Positions 61,323 to 64,000 of a stretch of 64,000 nucleotides of DNA are shown here, in pieces. This DNA comes from an uncultured Winogradskyella sp. (GTDB lineage: Bacteria > Bacteroidota > Bacteroidia > Flavobacteriales > Flavobacteriaceae): positions 310,001 through 374,000 of the forward strand of contig CAJXLB010000001.1 in the NCBI GenBank assembly GCA_913055905.1, in the 5' to 3' direction. The notes below the pieces were generated by a model. It had not been told where the DNA came from, ran no database searches, and worked only from the letters and a program-made list of their open reading frames with translations. A program made the translations under genes and the position numbers. Numbering within the stretch: position 1 is the stretch's first letter; each line of letters begins with the position of its first letter.

Positions 61323-63736
61323 TTTAAATCTTTGATTCTATCGCGTTCTTCGGCGGAAGTAGCGCGTTCATTGGTGCTCAGTTTTGTATTTCCAAAATTA
61401 TACCTGAAGCCCAGTTTAATAAAGCGGTTGTCAAAATTGCTAAAGGTGGTGCTAAATTGGTCTAAATAGCGGTTCTGTTGAAGAAAATCCTGTTCGTTAA
61501 ACAAATCTTCTATAGCCAAGGAAATGGTGCCTCTTTTGTTAAATACTGACTTGGTGACCGTGAGGCTAGATATCCATCTGGTATCTATAAGGGCTAGATT
61601 TTGTAGGTTGGTGTTGGCATAAGTTAAGTTAAATCCTATTAACAAACTGTTGTCTTTAAGCAACCTTAAATTATTCTGTAAGATAGTGAGATTGGACCAC
61701 CGCTCCAAGCTAACAGGCCCTTGTGGCAATTGGTCTTCTTGCGAAATGTTGTAAAACGAGGTGACGCCGTAAAAAAACCATCGATTCGTTATTAAATATT
61801 CAACTATGAAGTCAAACCCATAGTCTACCATATTATCGAGGTTTGTTGGCGTGTACGCCAATATGTTAGTGATATTATCCTGTCTTGGAAGTTCCAAAAT
61901 ATTTCCATCGTAATTCATATAATAGGCCTCCACAGTGAAATGCTCAAGAAAAGTAGTTCCGATGGTAACATGGTCAATGTATGTAGGTCTCAAATTAGGG
62001 TTACCTTCAAAAACATTGTTCTGGTTAATAAAAAAGGTGAACGGATTTAAATTTCTAAAATTCGGTCTTTCGATACTTCGTTTATAATTGCCATAAACAC
62101 TAACCGCGTCAGAAATTTGGTGCGAAAGACTTACGTTGGGAAACCAATTGAAATAGTCTTGGGTATTTGTCTGGGAAAGGCTAACAGACTCACCTTCGAT
62201 ATTGGTCTGCTCTACCCTTAGGCCAATATTTAAATCCCATTTGTCCCAGGTTTTACTGTAATTAGCGTAGGCTGCAAGCACTTTTTCATCATAATTAAAG
62301 GTGTCCGTATTATTAACATCTATTGTGGGTTGGCCATTAATAAAATCGGTTTTTGTTATATCACTATCGGTTAGCACGTTGGCAAATTTAGCACCTGCAG
62401 CAAAATTGGAGGTTTCACTTAAAGGAAGGTTATAATCTAATTTTGCCGTAATTATATCCGTCTCTTGATTGGCCAATGTGTTAAAAAGCAAATCTCCGGT
62501 AAACGTGTTGGTATTGTCAAAAAAGTTGCTGACAACATCCTGGTCACGCTGATAATTGTAGGTGGTATAATGGGCGTTAAATAATAGGCTGGAATTATCT
62601 TCGAAATTTTGTGAAAAACTTAAATCTGTGCCTATATTGTATTTATCATCTCTAGACAAATTGTTGGCCGTAAACCTGGATTGAAACGCACCAGAAGCAT
62701 CAAAAATATTGGTGTTATTGTTAATTCTGTATTTAAAATAAGGCATATACAATCCTGTACTTGTTAAGCTAATGGTGCTGTTGTCACTTAGAAAGCAGTC
62801 AAAATTCAAGTTGAGATTATGCGTTTCGGACCACGTGTTTCTGTTAATGTCAGAGGTCCATATCTCATCAATATTGTTTGAAGGGTCCAAATAATTTATC
62901 TGCTCGTCATTTATTTGATTTATTTTATCCTTATTGTAATTATAGTTAACATTAAAATTGATAGATTCATTCTTAAAAAAATGGCTCGTGTTAAAGTTGT
63001 AACGAGGGAAAACTCCCTGCGTATAAGCCGTAAAAACACTTCCTCTATAGCCTGCAATAAGATTCTTGCTCATTATAATATTAATAACGGACCCACTATC
63101 TGCATCATAGCTAGCTGGAGGATTGGTAATAACCTCTACGGATTTAATGGAGTTAGCGGGTGCACTATCCAGTAACTGAATTAATTCATCAGTAGATAGT
63201 TGAACACGACGGTTATTTATGTAAACAGCCGCTTGCGCACTTTTAATTGCGATTCCACCCTCACTTACTATAACTCCAGGTGTGTTTTTTAAAACACCAA
63301 GCGTTGACCCTTCTGTAAGCGCTGTGTTTTCAATATTAAAAACCAGTCGGTCTGGCTTTCGTGTTATAGTAGGTTTTCGTCCTATTATTTCTACTTGCTC
63401 CAAGCTTTCGGCACTTTCTTCAAGCGTTATTTCCCTGAGGTCGAGCTCGCCTTTTAAAACAATGATTTGTTCAAAAGACTTAAAGCCGATATAACTTATT
63501 TTAAGGTTATAGGTCTTCTCGGAAAGATTCTCTAATTTGAAGATGCCTCTATCATCTGTTGATGTTCCTTTTAAAAACACATCAGAATCAGATTCATACA
63601 GAATCACGTTGGCAAATTCAATAGGCACACCATTAGGGTCAATTACCTTTCCAGAAATTGATAATTCTTGACCATTACTAAAAAAAGAAATTACACTGAG
63701 TAATACACAAAATACACTACGGTAAGCGGCTATCAT
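61319..63736 (-). CDS. TonB-dependent receptor with carboxypeptidase-like regulatory domain
   Basis: This 805-residue outer-membrane protein has a signal peptide (about 1-22, FFSNGQ), a CarboxypepD_reg domain (about 25-105, GKVIDPNGVPIEFANVIL), a plug domain (about 120-215, IEIIGRKPTITRKPDR) and a 22-strand barrel of the outer-membrane beta-barrel family 3 type. It imports large ligands, probably a siderophore or glycan, using TonB energy; the ligand is unknown and no SusD-like partner is present. It is divergent from lepA across 148 bp. Confidence 0.92.
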   Translation of the reverse strand: MIAAYRSVFCVLLSVISFFSNGQELSISGKVIDPNGVPIEFANVILYESDSDVFLKGTSTDDRGIFKLENLSEKTYNLKISYIGFKSFEQIIVLKGELDLREITLEESAESLEQVEIIGRKPTITRKPDRLVFNIENTALTEGSTLGVLKNTPGVIVSEGGIAIKSAQAAVYINNRRVQLSTDELIQLLDSAPANSIKSVEVITNPPASYDADSGSVINIIMSKNLIAGYRGSVFTAYTQGVFPRYNFNTSHFFKNESINFNVNYNYNKDKINQINDEQINYLDPSNNIDEIWTSDINRNTWSETHNLNLNFDCFLSDNSTISLTSTGLYMPYFKYRINNNTNIFDASGAFQSRFTANNLSRDDKYNIGTDLSFSQNFEDNSSLLFNAHYTTYNYQRDQDVVSNFFDNTNTFTGDLLFNTLANQETDIITAKLDYNLPLSETSNFAAGAKFANVLTDSDITKTDFINGQPTIDVNNTDTFNYDEKVLAAYANYSKTWDKWDLNIGLRVEQTNIEGESVSLSQTNTQDYFNWFPNVSLSHQISDAVSVYGNYKRSIERPNFRNLNPFTFFINQNNVFEGNPNLRPTYIDHVTIGTTFLEHFTVEAYYMNYDGNILELPRQDNITNILAYTPTNLDNMVDYGFDFIVEYLITNRWFFYGVTSFYNISQEDQLPQGPVSLERWSNLTILQNNLRLLKDNSLLIGFNLTYANTNLQNLALIDTRWISSLTVTKSVFNKRGTISLAIEDLFNEQDFLQQNRYLDQFSTTFSNFDNRFIKLGFRYNFGNTKLSTNERATSAEERDRIKDLN

Positions 63737-63781
63737 TAGTTAGGTTTAAATCGCAAGATAAAAATTGTTTTTTACTTGCTG

Positions 63782-63798
63782 TTACGGTTTTACCGTAA
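63782..63798. promoter_or_regulatory. Palindrome between TonB receptor and lepA
   Basis: TTACGGT-TTT-ACCGTAA is a perfect 7-bp inverted repeat with a 3-nt spacer, 46 bp upstream of the receptor start. It has the size of a repressor or activator site. No known consensus matches by eye. Confidence 0.45.
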
Positions 63799-63845
63799 TT
63801 GGAGTTGTTATTTACCTTTTGCTATCTAGAGCGTAATAATTCAAT

Positions 63846-63853
63846 TATATTTG
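63846..63853 (+). promoter_or_regulatory. -7 element of lepA
   Basis: TATATTTG matches TAnnTTTG, 31 bp before the lepA ATG. TTTG at 63818-63821 lies 24 nt upstream, slightly beyond the usual spacing. Confidence 0.5.
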
Positions 63854-63884
63854 CAATCGCATGCTATGCTTTAGAAAAAGATAA

Positions 63885-64000
63885 ATGAAGAACATTCGCA
63901 ATTTTTGTATTATAGCTCATATAGACCACGGTAAAAGTACCTTGGCCGATAGGCTTTTGGATTTTACTGGTTCTGTTTCTGATAGAGAACGGCAAGACCA
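63885..64000 (+). CDS. lepA: Elongation factor 4 (LepA), 3' end outside window
   Basis: Only the first 38 codons and part of the next are present. They read [20 protein letters not shown], the G1 (P-loop) region of translational GTPases, and the next residues [18 protein letters not shown] match LepA, not EF-G or EF-Tu. LepA acts on stalled or back-translocating ribosomes. The gene continues beyond the window. Confidence 0.92.
   Translation, partial: MKNIRNFCIIAHIDHGKSTLADRLLDFTGSVSDRERQD

Noticed and set aside
1..64000. CRISPR arrays, insertion sequences and prophage genes
   Set aside because: No regularly spaced repeats, transposase, integrase or phage structural gene was seen in reading the window.

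Overview
The window looks like chromosome from a member of the Bacteroidota, most likely family Flavobacteriaceae. The evidence is low GC, TAnnTTTG-type -7 promoter elements, weak Shine-Dalgarno sequences, a type IX secretion sorting domain, a CarboxypepD_reg/TonB-dependent receptor, many SPII lipoproteins, and core genes (rpmF, fabH-accB-accC, asd, lepA, rsmI, tdk, alr, pdxA) whose variants are typical of that family. Genus cannot be decided from the sequence alone. No CRISPR array, rRNA operon, transposase or prophage was seen.

Region 1 (1-14341) is an accessory, defence-like island. It begins inside hsdR and has an unusual type I restriction-modification order: hsdR, a hairpin-rich repeat, hsdS, a small membrane/coiled-coil protein, a large DUF262-HNH-HEPN protein, then hsdM overlapping it by ATGA. 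A tightly packed set of envelope genes follows: two unrecognised proteins, two DUF4407-type membrane coiled-coil paralogues, a membrane protein with a zinc-ribbon-like motif and a transglutaminase-like domain, a DUF350-like membrane protein, and an exported thermonuclease-like protein. I do not recognise this set as a named system, and it is the best candidate for something undescribed. A 394-bp gap with nested inverted repeats leads to tRNA-Ala(GGC). On the other side of the tRNA lies a second, type II-like pair (a PD-DxK nuclease candidate and a cytosine-5 methyltransferase).

Region 2 (16783-36026) is mostly housekeeping: UspA, MATE, two tiny membrane proteins, QueD-like, LpxH, MFS, RecJ, OsmC, an AhpD-like protein, RsmI, thymidine kinase, alanine racemase, MscL (with a nonsense codon near its usual start), Asd, a prolyl oligopeptidase lipoprotein, a diheme cytochrome lipoprotein and a T9SS-secreted FG-GAP/ASPIC protein.

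Region 3 (37008-47657, all minus strand) is a compact biosynthetic operon. A type III polyketide synthase, a SAM methyltransferase and an FAD oxidoreductase are followed by a dedicated fatty-acid-like set (FabL-like SDR, FabZ-like dehydratase, ketosynthase, ACP, phosphopantetheinyl transferase) and an RND/MMPL exporter, with a YceI lipid-binding-like protein at its head. The inferred product is an acyl-derived phenolic or pyrone lipid or quinone that is made and exported.

Region 4 (47727-64000) holds accC-accB-fabH, rpmF-yceD-pdxA, ribE, tRNA-Met(CAT), methylmalonyl-CoA epimerase, rbfA with an FtsX-like permease, dusB, lipoproteins, an M28 peptidase, a PD40 propeller lipoprotein, a TonB-dependent receptor and the start of lepA. 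Several convergent genes share overlapping stop codons, and several starts lie only four bases after a -7-like element, suggesting leaderless transcripts.
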